DNA of 64,000 bases from Arachnopeziza araneosa (taxonomy: Eukaryota; Ascomycota; Leotiomycetes; Helotiales; Arachnopezizaceae). The stretch's first letter is position 1; each line of letters starts with the position of its first letter. Below are positions 51,998 to 64,000 of the stretch, one piece after another. The position numbers were made by a program, and so were the translations under genes. The notes below the pieces were generated by a model that made no database searches, was not told the origin of the DNA, and worked only from the letters and a program-made list of their open reading frames with translations. The stretch lies in the NCBI GenBank assembly GCA_003988855.1, contig QYAI01000002.1, forward strand, positions 24,341-88,340, written 5' to 3'.

Positions 51998-54900
51998 ATG
52001 CCTTCCCATATGCCGTCGAGCTTTGCTGCTGCTGCCGGTCAGGGTTCAAATCGCAACTCACAAAATGGAAGGGGCGATGGACGTGGGAGCTCAGAGTGGT
52101 ATGTCGACCCTCCTTTAGAAATATCTGCCATGCCTAGTTGCACTCTGTAATATTTGTTTGAACGTTGGATACGCTCTTACTTTGTCTGCGTCAAATCTCA
52201 TGTGGTATACCTAAAATATGTTGCGGATCTCTGCTTAGCCTAGCAATTTGTGGTCTTTTGGTACAGACGTTCGCGACATACATTCTTTAGCACTATACCC
52301 CACTGGCTACCAAGTTACTAATTATCTTATTATCAAAACAGGGTACGAAAAGACAATAGACCTGCTAACGGTACTGTGACACTCCGACGTTCTTCTACAA
52401 ATCCTATAGGACAACCATCCATTCAGGGGGATGCGCCGCTCCCTACACCCACATTAGAGCAGCCAAGTGCAATTTTCGAACAATCAGCAGACTCTCGCTA
52501 CTCAAAATCTTTCCTTCTAGATCTTTATAAGAGCCAACAGGAGTCCGGTGCCATAAATGGAGACATCTCGCACCTGTACGCCAATGGCTGGAGTCCGGGA
52601 CAGTCAAACGGAATAGGTGGACGCAGTGGCTGGGGCAAGAGCAGTGACAATCGAGAATCTCACGTGCCGGATGTTTGCTGGGACTCAACTGGTGAAATTC
52701 AACCTATAGGCCTTGAAGAATTGTCAGAGCAGGAAAAGACGGTCCGTCACTACGCATCTGACCTGTTCCAAGCTAATATGTGATAGCTCTTCGCTGGAGA
52801 TGTTAACTCGCCTCTGAAGCCCCCACCCCAAAATGCGAATAAAGACGGTAATACTCAAGGATTTGGAGCTAATGGTCGGAAGACCTCCATCTCACAAGGC
52901 TCTAGTTCATTTGGTTTATCGTCTCCAGCCGCTAGCAGACCTAGCACCCGCCGACAGCAGACCACTGACTCGGTGAGCGGTTTAACTTCGCCTGGCGGTA
53001 CTGGCAGATTTTCTAGGGATGAGCCTTCGCCATTCTTCACCCGAAAATTAGAGCCGAAGGATGACGATCGAGTAGAAGAACCCAAATCGGCATTACCTTT
53101 TGGCGGCTTGATGCGTGCAAATACCGCCGGAAGTGCTCTAGGCAATGGGCCAGCGTCTCCTTGGGGGCCGACAACTGCCGCCATGTCACCTATGGGAACA
53201 TTTGGTAGTTTTGCATTCTCAAACTCTGCAAATCCACCGACTCCAATTGACAAACGCCCTACGTTTGGAAGAGGTGAAAGCCGTTTTGCTCAGTTAATGT
53301 CAAAAGAAAGTACTGAGGACATGTCGAAGCCTGCTGAGAGAGCTTGGAGACCGAGACAGCGCACCGATACTGATCCCTTTGCCGACGAAGCTCCTGTGGG
53401 TAGTGCAGCCTTACATGGCGATGAGGGAGGTCACGACACTCAGCGCTCTCAAGTTCTTGACACTCCAGGTCGAGGAGCTTCTGGCGACTTTGGAATGTCT
53501 GATGCACCCGGCTTCCGCGATGCGTATCAACGTGGCCAGAGTCATCAGACTCCTCAGGCTGCCCATGGTCAACCAGAGCCTCTTAGCCCATCTGATACTA
53601 ATCCTTACCGAAGCCCGCCCGAAGATAGACTTGATGCGGATGATGAGAGTTTTGATGATGATTCCGCACCGCATCATCGGGTACAGGGGCTTGGAGGTAT
53701 TCCCGAACATGGTCAAAATGCTTTTGGAACCTTACCTCGCGGCTTTCCTGGTGGTGGTTTTGATGGCAGTGACCGCAGCCAGACCTCTAGTGTTAGTGGC
53801 CACAAAGGTCTTCCGCAGCTCGCTGGTCTTTCATCCCTTGGCAACATGGGAGGTTGGCCTACTACTGGAAATCCTATTGGGACTCCTGATCGTGAAAATC
53901 GACCTGCCTTCCCATCAGCTTTCGGTAGTTCTCTGTTTGGGCCTATGGGCGACCTGCAATCTCCAGGCCTAAGCGGATTGAGTGGTGGTATGTTCGGCAC
54001 TGGCTCAGCGGGTAATATTCCTGGTACCAGTACCCTAGGTCGTGGTAGTAAGCTGGGTTCATTATTTCCTGCTGCAATGCAAGCTCAAATGCAAGCCACA
54101 GAAAATGAGCATCCTGGAGAAGGCGAACAAAGACAGAATAGCGCATTTGGTACAATAGGCAGAAACACTTTCCCTTCACGCGAGACAGATAGCCCTATGC
54201 GTACAGGCAGGCATCCATTCGATGACCTCTTCCCATCAGCAGATGCATCTCGAGGCGCTCAACCAATTGCGTCAACGTCAGAAACTATGGGAGGACAGAC
54301 ATCAACATCTTTTAGTCAGGCTCAGCCGAATTATCAACAGTCGCAAGCGTCTTCTGATTCTGCCTCCAACCAGCTACCTGCTGCGCAACAACGTATGATG
54401 GTAATGCCAGACAGGATGCGGTGGGTGTATCTTGACCCACAGGGTCAAGTGCAAGGACCATTTTCAGGTCTTGAGATGCATGATTGGTATAAAGCTTCCT
54501 TTTTTACTCCTGATCTTTCGGTGAAGAAGCTTGAAGATTCGGACTTTGAACCTTTGGGCCAACTTATCCGAAGGATTGGTAATTCACGTGAGCCTTTCCT
54601 CGTACCTCAAATTGGAATACCTCATGGTCAACCTTCAACTCAACCTGGATCTGCTTTTACGCCTCCTGTAGCTGGCCACGGTGCTGCTGGTGCTCAACCT
54701 GGCGCTGTTCAGCCTCCTTTTGCGAACTCTTTCCCAAGCTTTGGAACTACTTTAACAGCTGAACAGCAAAACAATCTCGAGCGACGGAAGCAAGAAGAAC
54801 AATATTTGATGGCGCGCCAGCGTGAGTTTCTAGCTCAACAGCAAGTGAACATGAAACAGATGCAAATGGGTGGCCTTCCAGCAGCCCTTCACCATCATTC

Positions 54901-56692
54901 AAGTGCTCATAGCCTTCAAAGCCAGCCCAGCTTTGGTAGCATGTCCTCTCCTATTGGAATGCCACCGCAACCTCCGATTCCAGCTGTTGGTGGTTTTTTC
55001 GACGGCCCTTCAAGACAAGTCCCTTCTCAAGGCGCTATGCATCCTGATTTTTTTCGTGAGGAGGAGCTTGCACGCCTCAGTCTTCGAGATCGCCACCAGC
55101 TCAACGCCGCAGTGCCAGGCCCCCAACCAAGCACGCACAACTTTCAGCCACTCACCCAGCTCTTTAATCACCCCGATGTACAACACCAGGGCCAAAGAAT
55201 GGAAGATGTAGATTTCGATGCTCGACTTCAAGAATTCAACAATCTTAGAGCTCAGCATGAAGCAGAGGAAGCTGGACATTTAGCACGAGTTGAGGCATCC
55301 TCTGATCCTATTGGCACATCTCAAGCTCAACAACAATCTTTTGAGGAGCCTCAAGAAGTTAAGCAAGAGGTGGAACCTGAACCACAAGCTCCAGAAATCT
55401 TGTCACTTACCCAGCGGGTTCAGAAAGCTGCCTCGGCAAAGCAGTCGCCAATCGCCACTACCCAATCTGAGTCTCCTTGGGCAAAAGTAAATCCAAACCT
55501 TCCCATGCCATTCCCTCCTCCACCACAGTCAACCACGCCTCTGCCTGCACCTACTGCGAGAAGAAACCAGTCCAATCTGCCAGAGGCATTAAACGTAGAA
55601 GCCCACTCCCGTTCTGAGACTCCTGAGGTTGTCAGTGCCACCCCTTCAATTGCACCATGGGCAAAGGAACAGACAGAAGCTCCCAAAGCTCTCTCTTTGA
55701 AAGAAATCCAGGAAGCCGAAGCCAAGAAAGCTGCCAAAGCCGAAGAAATTGCTGCTGCTGCTCGCCGAGCTAATTATGAGCAAGAATTGAAGCTACTCTC
55801 AGCTCAGCCAACTCCTGCTGCGCCGGGTTTGCCAACAACTTCTACGTGGGGAAATTCTACGTCGCCAGCTACACCTACGACTGCTCCTTCTGCATGGGCG
55901 AAACCTACTGCTGCTAAAGTTCAGCCCGCTTCAAAGAAGACCTTAGCTGACATTCAAAGGGATGAAGAGCTGCGAAAGGCAAAGCTTGCCGCAGCCAGTG
56001 CTGCTGTGCAATCATCACAGGGGATCACAGGTGGCAAGCGATACGCTGATCTTGCAAGCAAGCCAAATGCGCCTATTGCATCTGCAGGTCCTGCCTGGTC
56101 GACAGTTGGAGCTGGAGGAAAGGTCAAGGCCCCCATAACACCAGCTGCTGTTCCACCGCAAACTTTACGCTCCGTCAGTAGTGCAAATATTGTCCAGGCT
56201 TCTAGCTCCCGAGCCACTAGACCCAACCCCGCTGCTCGAAGCGTAACTACCTCAGGACAGAACGCTGTCAGTGCGGCTAAGGAGGAATTTACCAAGTGGG
56301 CTAAGGCAACATTAGAGAAAGGCCTTAATTCAGGAATTAATGGTGAGTGACGGGTGACTTGCCGTAATTGATAATATGCTAACATTGCGATAGTCAACGA
56401 CTTTGTAGCAATGCTTCAAGCATTCCCTCCTGAGGCTTCCATTATTGCCGACAGTGTCTATTCCGCTTCCCAAACTATGCATGGCAATGAATTTGCTGCC
56501 GAGTTCATTCGCCGCCGCAACAACGCCGAAAAAGGTGTCATCGAGCCAATGAACAGTGGATCAGGTACTGCGTTTTCAAGCGCTAGCGACAAGTCTGGGG
56601 GATGGAGCGAAGTTGCAAAGAAAGGCCCTCCAAAGGAAGAACCAACTGCTGGTTTCAAGGTTGTTCCTAACAAGAAGAAGGGCAAGAAATGA
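51998..56692 (+). CDS. GYF-domain protein (Smy2/Syh1-like)
   Basis: GYF domains bind proline-rich ligands; fungal members are cytosolic and linked to translation control, mRNP and secretory functions. Exons are 51998-52098, 52342-52741, 52787-56342 and 56394-56692, totalling 1451 residues. Intron 1 is long for the window (243 nt), and intron 2 (45 nt) has the weak donor gtccgt. The N-terminal part has VRKDNRPANGTVTLRR and repeated SGLTSPGGTGRF-like Ser/Gly/Pro segments. The GYF domain is at about 54416-54610: MRWVYLDPQGQVQGPFSGLE then MHDWYKASFFTPDLSVKKL, with the conserved W-x-Y, GPF and M-x-x-WY residues. A Gln/Glu-rich coiled region (RRKQEEQYLMARQREFLAQQ) follows. The C-terminus (WSEVAKKGPPKEEPTAGFKV) ends in a Lys-rich tail typical of the family. 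Confidence 0.93.
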
Positions 56693-57048
56693 GCAAATGT
56701 ATCAATGATGTATGATTAGACGTATTTAACGTCCGCATGGCTGGCTTAAGAGCATAGCGTCTGCATTAACACGGGGTGGGTTCTTGCGCATACAAGCGAA
56801 GGAATAGCGTTGCTTTTAACACCTGCGTAGGGTCGAGTTGTATTTGTAAATGACTATGTAGTAACGGGTGCCGAATAAATTTGTGTACGATTCTCGCTCT
56901 TTAAAATATGTCCCGAGTGATGAGATTGAAATCTTGATCTAGAACTGCGAAGCGGTCTCGCTTACAAAGAATTTCGCGAAAATGTTCTAAAAATTTCAAG
57001 GTTCATGTCGAACATTCCATAAATTTCTTTCACAAAAACAATCTCAAA
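56693..57048. other. Short intergenic stretch
   Basis: Carries the 3' untranslated region of the GYF gene and the promoter of the TPR gene. Nothing else was seen. Confidence 0.6.
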
Positions 57049-59922
57049 ATGACCTCAAAACCAGATATTTTGGGCAATAAAACGCTCGATACTCTTCTAT
57101 GGGATTTATCTTCCCTCAAATCGGCCCCAGAGCTTTCAAAATTAGTCACAGAATATCTCGCTGGAGACTACCGCGCAATCCTCAAAACGCCACTCTCACA
57201 AACACTCTACAAGGCCATCTTACTCCCCAAGACAGATCAAGACTCCATTTTTCAGACGCAGGAGATCACTTCTGATGTGGGAGCTATTCAAGTCCTGATC
57301 TCTGGGCTGGCAGCTTTTAACGCCTTCCTGCAAGCCAATGTCACCGGACCGCCACTCGATTGGTCGCAAATCTTTCCGCGAGAAGATGGTTTTAGAGAGG
57401 AGTGTTTGAGGAGTTTGGATGTGGATGGAGTTTCTGTGTATCAGCATATTCCTTATGTGGAACTGTTCTGCCTTGCAAGGGTGGTGTTCACGGCCTTCTT
57501 CCCGAGGATTATTGGCGCTACATTTCGAGAATGTAAGTGGATGCGGGTAAGAGTTAATGCCTATCATCAGCGGTTACTTTCTGGAGTCTCAGCCGGGAGG
57601 TTAACAGACTCCACGATGTTGCAAGATGTTATTGAAAGAGACTTGAAAGCATTGGAAGTTGAGGTGTTAGGGCAGCAGTCCGTGTTTCCAACTGAGGCCA
57701 AGGTGCAATTTCTTTTAGAAAAAGCACAGATCTACATCATGGAAGGCCTTGATTTCAAAGCAAAAGAGAATGTCAAACTAGCCAAGACAGTATCACGATT
57801 TAGCTATGAGCTCTCTGGTGCTTTAGGCAAAAGGACCAAGTTCCAGCAAAACGATATATCACAGCTGGTGGTATTTGCAAAGAGCTCAGAGTCAAACAGT
57901 TCTGTTGAGGCCGATGCTTTGTCGAGCAATCTCAAAGATAGTACATTGTCTAGTGGAGAACATATTTCTTCTACGGAAACTCCTGAAGCGCTGGATCTAA
58001 ATGATGACACACTTCACGAGAATATTCAATTCGCAAAATCTGACAAAATCGATAATTCAGCTTTGCCAGCGGAGCTTAAAGGTTTGAAACCAGATGAACA
58101 ACCTCAGCTCAAGCCGTTAGATCAAATCACACTACTCACGGAAGCGACACTCAAGGATGCTCTCTCCCCTCTTGATAAACTAAATAGCGAGGAAATTTTG
58201 CCTTATGCTGTCCGCGTCTTAGCGGACAAACCAACAAATTGGCAGATTTATACCCAGGCCCTCCTTGTTCGAAGCCGAATTGAAGCTCATCGCTCCAGGA
58301 CCCAGGAACGTAGCGTTTTGCAACTTCAAGTTATCGTGGATCAAATTGTTGCAGATACACAGGAAGATGATCGATCATCATCGTCGTGTAATGGTATTCC
58401 GGAGATCAAAGTAACCTCATTTCTTCCCAGGGCTAAAGCTAATGAATCGGCTCCTGTTCAGGATAGATTGCAGTATATATTTCCGCTGCACTCCCCTACG
58501 CGCTGGGAAGTTGAGACAGAGCTAGCTTTTGCCTGGTCTGGGGCGGGTTCTTTTGTATCTGCACTTGAAATTTTTAAGCGCTTGAAGCTGTGGGCAGAGG
58601 TGGCTCTTTGCTATCATTCTGTTGGACAAGAAGACAAAGCTCGTCAAATAGTTCGTCGGCAGCTCTACTTCTCAGCTAGAGGCTCTGAAATCGACAAGTA
58701 TGATGTTGATGCGGCTGAGGTAGCAGCAGAGAAATGGGACGGAGAGATGCGTCCAACACCAGCACACGCACCACGTTTATGGTGTATCCTGGGTGACCTT
58801 GACAATGATCCAAAGTGCTGGGAACGAGCTTGGGATATCTCAAAGCGCCGGTATGCGCGAGCTCAGCGAACACTGGGAGAATACCATATCAAACAAGGTG
58901 ATCTTGAAAAGGCCAGAGAAGCCTACATGCAAGCAAGCATCGTGAATAGGCAGAACGGTGATACTTGGTCACGATTGGGAGACATCGATTTGAAAGTTGG
59001 AAATTGGGATGGAGCTGTTATCGCATTCCAACAAGCGATTATGCTGGACGATACTGATGCAAAGACGTATTCCAATCTTGGATCAGCTTTATTGTCCAAA
59101 CACGGTGAACTTGTGATGCTTCAGAAGGCCTCGAAGAACGTCAAAGTCACGACACAAGGAGACGATGAAGAGATTGACTTCGAGCTGGAAGCACAGCAGA
59201 AAGCTCAGGATCCGAAAGAGATTCTTCTCCAAGCACTCAAAGCCTACAAACGTGGCGCTTCTCTGGCTCACTCGAATTGGCAGATCTGGGATAATGTGTT
59301 GACTATCGCGCTCCGTATTGTTCCTCCTTCCTTTCCAGATCTCCTCCTAGCACTTCGAAATGTTATTCGTATTCGAGCATCTAGCATTGGGGAAACCGCG
59401 GTCGACGGCGAAATTCTTCGCGCTCTAGTAAATGAGGTTACGAGCAAGGAGCGACCAGAAAACCACAACTCTGCAGAAAGTCCTGAGAAAAATGGCGGCA
59501 TATATATACCACCGAGAGGAAGCTTAGCACGAGCAACGATTCAAATGGTTGAAGAAGATATAGTCCCCCTGATCACCACGCGCAGCGAGCTTTGGGAGTT
59601 GGTGGAGAAATTGTCGCTCTATCAACGTGACTTTGCGAATGCACTTCTCTGTGCTGAGCGGGCGTGGAGAATCGTAAGCCAAGATGAGGCATGGCTTACG
59701 GAGGAATCGAAGTGGGAGGAGGTAGTTGCGAGCACAGAGCGACTAGTGGATGCGTTGGAGAATTATGGACCAATGGAGGTTGACGGAAAGCCAGTCGAGA
59801 AAGGATGGAGGATGAAAGCGAGAAGTGCTGCCAGAGGTGTCATAGGAAAAGCTCGAGATGCTTGGGAGGATAGTGTCGGGTGGAATACTTTGCAAGAGAG
59901 ATTGAGTGACCTTAAGAGCTAG
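57049..59922 (+). CDS. EMW1: TPR protein, TTC27/Emw1 homologue
   Basis: A single exon of 957 residues, matching the layout of TTC27 (human) and Emw1 (yeasts; named for a role in cell-wall maintenance). The N-terminal helical domain has LDTLLWDLSSLKSAPELSKL. The middle contains the family strip SPTRWEVETELAFAWSGAGSF (about residue 485) and RLKLWAEVALCYHSVGQEDKA. TPR repeats follow at about 590-700: YHIKQGDLEKAREAYMQASI, DTWSRLGDIDLKVGNWDGAV, KTYSNLGSALLSK, then a charged break (QGDDEEIDFELEAQQKAQ) and AYKRGASLAHSNWQIWDNVL. The fit in length and order is good. It sits convergent with the NRPS gene. Confidence 0.92.
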   Translation: MTSKPDILGNKTLDTLLWDLSSLKSAPELSKLVTEYLAGDYRAILKTPLSQTLYKAILLPKTDQDSIFQTQEITSDVGAIQVLISGLAAFNAFLQANVTGPPLDWSQIFPREDGFREECLRSLDVDGVSVYQHIPYVELFCLARVVFTAFFPRIIGATFRECKWMRVRVNAYHQRLLSGVSAGRLTDSTMLQDVIERDLKALEVEVLGQQSVFPTEAKVQFLLEKAQIYIMEGLDFKAKENVKLAKTVSRFSYELSGALGKRTKFQQNDISQLVVFAKSSESNSSVEADALSSNLKDSTLSSGEHISSTETPEALDLNDDTLHENIQFAKSDKIDNSALPAELKGLKPDEQPQLKPLDQITLLTEATLKDALSPLDKLNSEEILPYAVRVLADKPTNWQIYTQALLVRSRIEAHRSRTQERSVLQLQVIVDQIVADTQEDDRSSSSCNGIPEIKVTSFLPRAKANESAPVQDRLQYIFPLHSPTRWEVETELAFAWSGAGSFVSALEIFKRLKLWAEVALCYHSVGQEDKARQIVRRQLYFSARGSEIDKYDVDAAEVAAEKWDGEMRPTPAHAPRLWCILGDLDNDPKCWERAWDISKRRYARAQRTLGEYHIKQGDLEKAREAYMQASIVNRQNGDTWSRLGDIDLKVGNWDGAVIAFQQAIMLDDTDAKTYSNLGSALLSKHGELVMLQKASKNVKVTTQGDDEEIDFELEAQQKAQDPKEILLQALKAYKRGASLAHSNWQIWDNVLTIALRIVPPSFPDLLLALRNVIRIRASSIGETAVDGEILRALVNEVTSKERPENHNSAESPEKNGGIYIPPRGSLARATIQMVEEDIVPLITTRSELWELVEKLSLYQRDFANALLCAERAWRIVSQDEAWLTEESKWEEVVASTERLVDALENYGPMEVDGKPVEKGWRMKARSAARGVIGKARDAWEDSVGWNTLQERLSDLKS

Positions 59923-60328
59923 ATTAGATGCAAGCTCTAGAAATGACATAATTTTCCGTGCTGCGTAACACTTCTCTGAAGCGATTGTGAATCGTATGTG
60001 GTGGATGTGGGTTAAATCATAGAAGATGTGGGATGATGAAGAAGGAAGAGCATGTTGGTATTATAAAGAATGACCTAATAACTGAGAAAGGAGCAAGTTG
60101 AAATTTGGCGGGTGGGTGATAGGTGGTTGAGGAGAGGAGAGAGCAAGGGCTTCAATCTTCGTTTTTCTGTTCACAATCGTGATTATAACTTTTATCGCGT
60201 TGAACTCTTCATCGAGTAAGCACATTTTTCGACTGCGAGGAAAAATATGGTCTTCAACATTGAATTACTAGTTACTAAAAAACAAACAGCTCTGTAAAGC
60301 ATGTAGAGCAAATATGTGTGAAATGCAC
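59923..60328. other. Convergent 3' region
   Basis: No reading frame is supported. It holds the 3' ends of the TPR and NRPS transcripts. Confidence 0.6.
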
Positions 60329-63300
60329 TCAAGCCCACGAGTTTGTGAGTCCGTCAATGAGTTTCTCCGCCTGCAAGATAGTGAAAATATGGCCTGGAGC
60401 AAAGATCCCCACGTCGATTGATTCGCCATGATATTTCAATTCAATATCAATCGGCGGCTGCGAGGAAGAGAAGTCAGTACGATTGCATAAATAATATGCT
60501 CTGAGACTCACCATATAAGCATCACCTCTCCCGTCAACGGGCACCACAATCTTGTTAATGCAAACCTGGTTCACAACCTCTGCTCTTCTGCCAAGATTCT
60601 GAACTATCTTCCATCGACTCTTGCTTGAAGTATTCTCATTTTCTTTGGCACTAAGACCAGATGATTTTAGGATATTGACGAAGCAGTTTATGTGCAAGCT
60701 GGTCCATTCATAAATCTCAGCTAGCGACGCAGACACCATATCCGCACTGCCAATCAATTGGAGGTCCGTTTGAATATCTCTTGCAATCTCAGGGATTGTT
60801 TTCTCAAGTGGTCCGCGGATGCGAAGCGGGAGCATATTTAGCGAAGGTGCGGCCAGACTAGAGAGGTCTTCTCCAAATGGTGCGCGGTTTGCTAGATAAA
60901 CGCCGACCATAAGTTCTTTGGATGGAGAGTTTCCTTTTTGAAGTGTGCGTGCAAAAAGTCGACCGATATGCGCTAGCAATATGGCATCCGTGCTGACGCC
61001 GGATTCTTGTGCCAGCTGCTTGATATTGGAGATCTTCGTGGCTGGGTGGAAAACTTCAGTTCTCGTCGTGCTATGAAGATTTAACTGGCCACCCGCAGCC
61101 CTAGTTGGGTCTTGTTCCAACCAACCGAGATATGATTTCCATTTCTCTTTTGTGACGGAAGTAGGAATGGTCGAAATCGATTGCGCCACGAAAGTCTTGA
61201 ATTTTGGATATTGAACCTTGCACTCTCGTCCTTCATAAAGTGACTGAAGCTCGTCGATCAGAATTGGCAAACTGACGCCATCATAAAGGGCATGATGAAT
61301 CACTAATTTGATGATGGTTCTTGATTTGTAAACTTCAACCACCAGGTTTAGTGGTGGTTGTCTAAGCTCATCATTCATTCTTCGAGTTTGAGTGTGATCA
61401 TCCCTTCGCCTATTTAGAATCTCATTTTGAGGGTTCTTGTAAATGACTTGGAAGAGCCGGCTCTTAGCTTCGACGAAGCCTGTCCTGAGAATATCATGTC
61501 TTGATAATAAAGTTTGCCAAGCAGACTCGAGACGCTGCTTCTTGACTGGCTCTAATACGGCATATGTGAAGGTGTGGAAGAACATGGCTCCTTGAGTAGC
61601 TTGCCAGTGTCGAAACATGTACATCTGACCCGCTGTTGCTGGCATAAAATATTGGATTTCTCCAAATTCCCTTTCAAGGCTCTTCACTTCAGCTGACAAG
61701 CGATCTGATGATGTTGCTTTGTGCAAAATGGCTTCGATGTCCAAGGCTTCACTTGTCATTGATTCAGATAGTTTCGCAGATTCAGCCATCGCAAGAATAG
61801 TCTGGTCTTTGAGAATGTTTGAGACACTAAGTTTGATTCCATAGGTTTTAAAGAGGGCTGGAAGTTTCAGAACCAAAATTGAATCCAAACCAAGGTGGAA
61901 AATAGTTGTTTCTTTCTGAATTCCATCTTCCGGAACCCCCGAAATCTCATGAAGAGCTTTGCGAATGCTAAGTTCGGTATTTGACCAGATTTCGTCAATT
62001 CCATTTGCGACTCGAGATCGCGTCTGCTTGTGTTGGATTTTTTTAGGCTTGAAGTTTGGTAATCCACAAACGGAGATACCGTCTGCATCTGAAATTACCG
62101 TCCGACTATCGGGTCTTGAGAGAATATGTTCTAAGGTTGTTTCCAATGCTTCAAGCAGTGCTTCAGTTTCGGCTGGATTACGAGCAATTGACTTGCAAGC
62201 TGCAGTCCACTGGATTTCATTTTCATTTACGATCTCCATCTCGACGCAGACGGGAAACTCGACGTCAGAAGCACCATACAAAGATTCGTAGATCTGATCA
62301 GTCTTTGAATTAGAATGGTTCCCTTGGTAAATGAATAATGTATCAAATAAAGTTGTATCTCTCTTTCCATCTTGTCCTTCTTGAGACGCTAGAGCATATG
62401 CTTGAGCGATACCGAGTGGGAAATGCTCATATTGTCGACTTGCATCACTTAGTTCTTGCATATACTTGACCATCTCACTCAAGGTTCCATGAAGGACTGA
62501 TCGCACAGCGATAGTGTTCATTAGAGGAAAGATGATCTCGGAGGCCTCTTCTGAATTTCGGCATGACAGAACAGAACCGAAAACAACATCAAGCTGCTCT
62601 GTTAGGTGAGATAGAACGACTGCCCAACACGTTTGACCGAGTGTTTGCATAGTGATTCTTGATGACTTGCAGAAATATTCTATCAAATCGAGTGAGACCC
62701 GAGATCGCTTCTGTAATCGGGTCACGATATTCATATCTGCGACTTCGGACTGCTTCTTTTTTGGAAAAGATGTAGACTGCACATTTGATAATGTTGTCTT
62801 CCAAAAGCTCTTTGCACCATCAGTCGTAGATTGCAAGACTTCCTCTAAGAATGGTAGAAAATCTGGTCTAGGAGACAATTCGTCATGATATGCTCTTCGA
62901 ATGTCATCATGAATCGATTGAAGGGAGGTCCCATCATACAGGGCGTGGGATATGGCGATCAGGAGATAATTCGATTCAGCAATAGTGACACAATGTACTT
63001 GAAAAAGTCGCTGAGATTTGGCAGCAAGTTCAACGGATTTCATCTTGAACATTACTATAAAGCTCTCGATCGTGTTTCCAGGGGCCAAAATTTCTGGATG
63101 TGAAATGTAATTCTTGGAAAGAGCCTTCTTAGAGATGATCTGAGCAAATCGAACAGGTAACTTTGGGTCATCCACCTCGACGAAACTTGTTCGAAGAATG
63201 GGAGACATTTCAACTACAGCTTTTACTGCTGCCATAAGCTTCAATAGATCAATATCCTCGCGAATTTTAAAGCTATCAACGCTGAAGTATCTTCGGAATC

Positions 63301-64000
63301 CGGATTTTATCATCTCGTTGACCATGGTTTGCTGTAAGGGCGTAGTCGGTAATACAATCTCTACATCGTCAGAATACTTTTGAGAGTTTTTCAAGTACCT
63401 AGTCAGATCTTGACTCATTTGGTGGATTGAAACTTTTCGAACTTCGGCTCCTTTGGGCGGAGTCTTGGTATTGGAAATCATTTTGTCTATTGTTTGGCAT
63501 CTGATTATTACGCTGACAGGAAGCTGAATTCCACGACGTTTCAGCCTAGAGGACAGTTTGATCACGTCAATACTGTCAAGCCCAAGCTCGAATACAGACG
63601 ACGTTTCCTTGATTGACTTTTCACTAATATTCGCAAGAGCTGCGATCTCCGTTCGAATATGATTCGCTTGCTTGGTCCAAGTAAAGGGTCCGGTTGATGA
63701 GCGGGAAAGCTTTTCATGATCGATGTGCTTTTCTTTTCGGCCTTCGAACAGATGGTCATCGGTATCAACATCATTTTCCAGAACAATGTTCGCTCCTGAG
63801 CTATCAAGTATGGCGTTTAGAGATTGCTTCACTCTGTCTAACAACTCCGAAGCACCAGATTGCGAAAGTACTGAACCTTGCGCAACTACGGTCATTGATA
63901 GTTGATTAATGTCATGGCTTAAGGTGGCTTCAAACGCCAGCGGGTTCTATCGAAAATCAGCTAAACTTGTTTGAAAAGTATAATCTTTCGTGACTTACAT
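60329..64000 (-). CDS. Nonribosomal peptide synthetase, C-terminal part (T-C-T-C), SidC-like; runs off the right edge
   Basis: The C-terminal 1187 residues of an NRPS are visible. Exons are 63999-64000 (partial), 63946-60512 and 60457-60329, with introns of 52 nt (gtaagt...gatag) and 54 nt (in frame, gtgagt...tcgcag). Carrier domain 1: VFELGLDSIDVIKLSSRLKR (Ser at about 63570). Condensation domain 1 has LLIAISHALYDGTSL (about 62932-62965), in which the first His of HHxxxDG is Ser. Carrier domain 2: IFHLGLDSILVLKLPALFK. Condensation domain 2 has the complete HHALYDGVSL (about 61270-61303). A T-C-T-C tail with no terminal thioesterase is the signature of ferrichrome-type siderophore synthetases (SidC/Sib1/NPS2), which join hydroxamate ornithines and glycine or serine. 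The adenylation domains lie outside the window. Confidence 0.88.

Noticed and set aside
51584..52009. 141-codon minus frame upstream of the GYF gene
   Set aside because: Covers the 5' leader and start of the GYF gene, has no recognisable content and no splice support.

Overview
The window is nuclear DNA of a filamentous ascomycete (Pezizomycotina; a leotiomycete such as a Botrytis/Sclerotinia relative is my guess, not tested). The evidence is many short introns of about 45-55 nt with GT-AG borders and CTRAC-like branch sites, together with fungus-specific gene families: an APSES cell-cycle factor, a HET-domain protein, a DUF3435 recombinase relic, an HRI-like eIF2alpha kinase and a siderophore-type NRPS. 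Gene models were assembled by hand from reading frames and splice signals. For most spliced genes the exon lengths sum to a whole number of codons.

Left accessory block (1 to about 9.8 kb). This stretch is AT-rich and gene-poor. A long inverted repeat (1-97 against 4763-4836) brackets about 4.7 kb that holds only interrupted reading frames. Just outside the right arm lies a decayed DUF3435 gene (5123-6534, minus), the family that includes the tyrosine-recombinase captains of Starship elements. A tRNA-Gln gene split by 53 nt at a non-intron position (6827-6951, minus) follows. A few small unrecognised genes come next (7.4-9.6 kb). This is the most likely mobile-element graveyard in the window.

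Central part (10-34.5 kb), mostly intact genes: a FucP-like sugar permease; the MBF-type transcription factor Mbp1, divergent from a LYR-motif protein; a GNAT acetyltransferase; an HSL-type alpha/beta hydrolase with a 19-nt micro-exon; a zinc alcohol/formaldehyde dehydrogenase-like enzyme with seven exons; a small membrane protein; an eIF2alpha kinase; an unknown basic nuclear-type protein; a TauD-type dioxygenase with a probable GC-AG intron; the 60S export adaptor NMD3; and a HET-domain protein.

Second accessory stretch (34.8-41 kb). It holds an isochorismatase-like gene broken by one in-frame TAG, an NAD-dependent epimerase, a small helical unknown and an alpha/beta-hydrolase relic with an in-frame TAA and no visible nucleophile motif. 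The interrupting stops here and in the left block could all have arisen by C-to-T change, as RIP-like mutation would produce. This is inference.

Right part (41-64 kb): a glycine-zipper protein with a prion-like N-terminus; an ASC-1/Rqt4 zinc-finger protein, divergent from a class V PLP enzyme; two disordered unknowns; a large GYF-domain protein; the TPR protein TTC27/Emw1; and, running off the right edge, the C-terminal T-C-T-C part of a ferrichrome-type (SidC-like) siderophore NRPS. No CRISPR, rRNA or biosynthetic cluster beyond this partial NRPS was seen.
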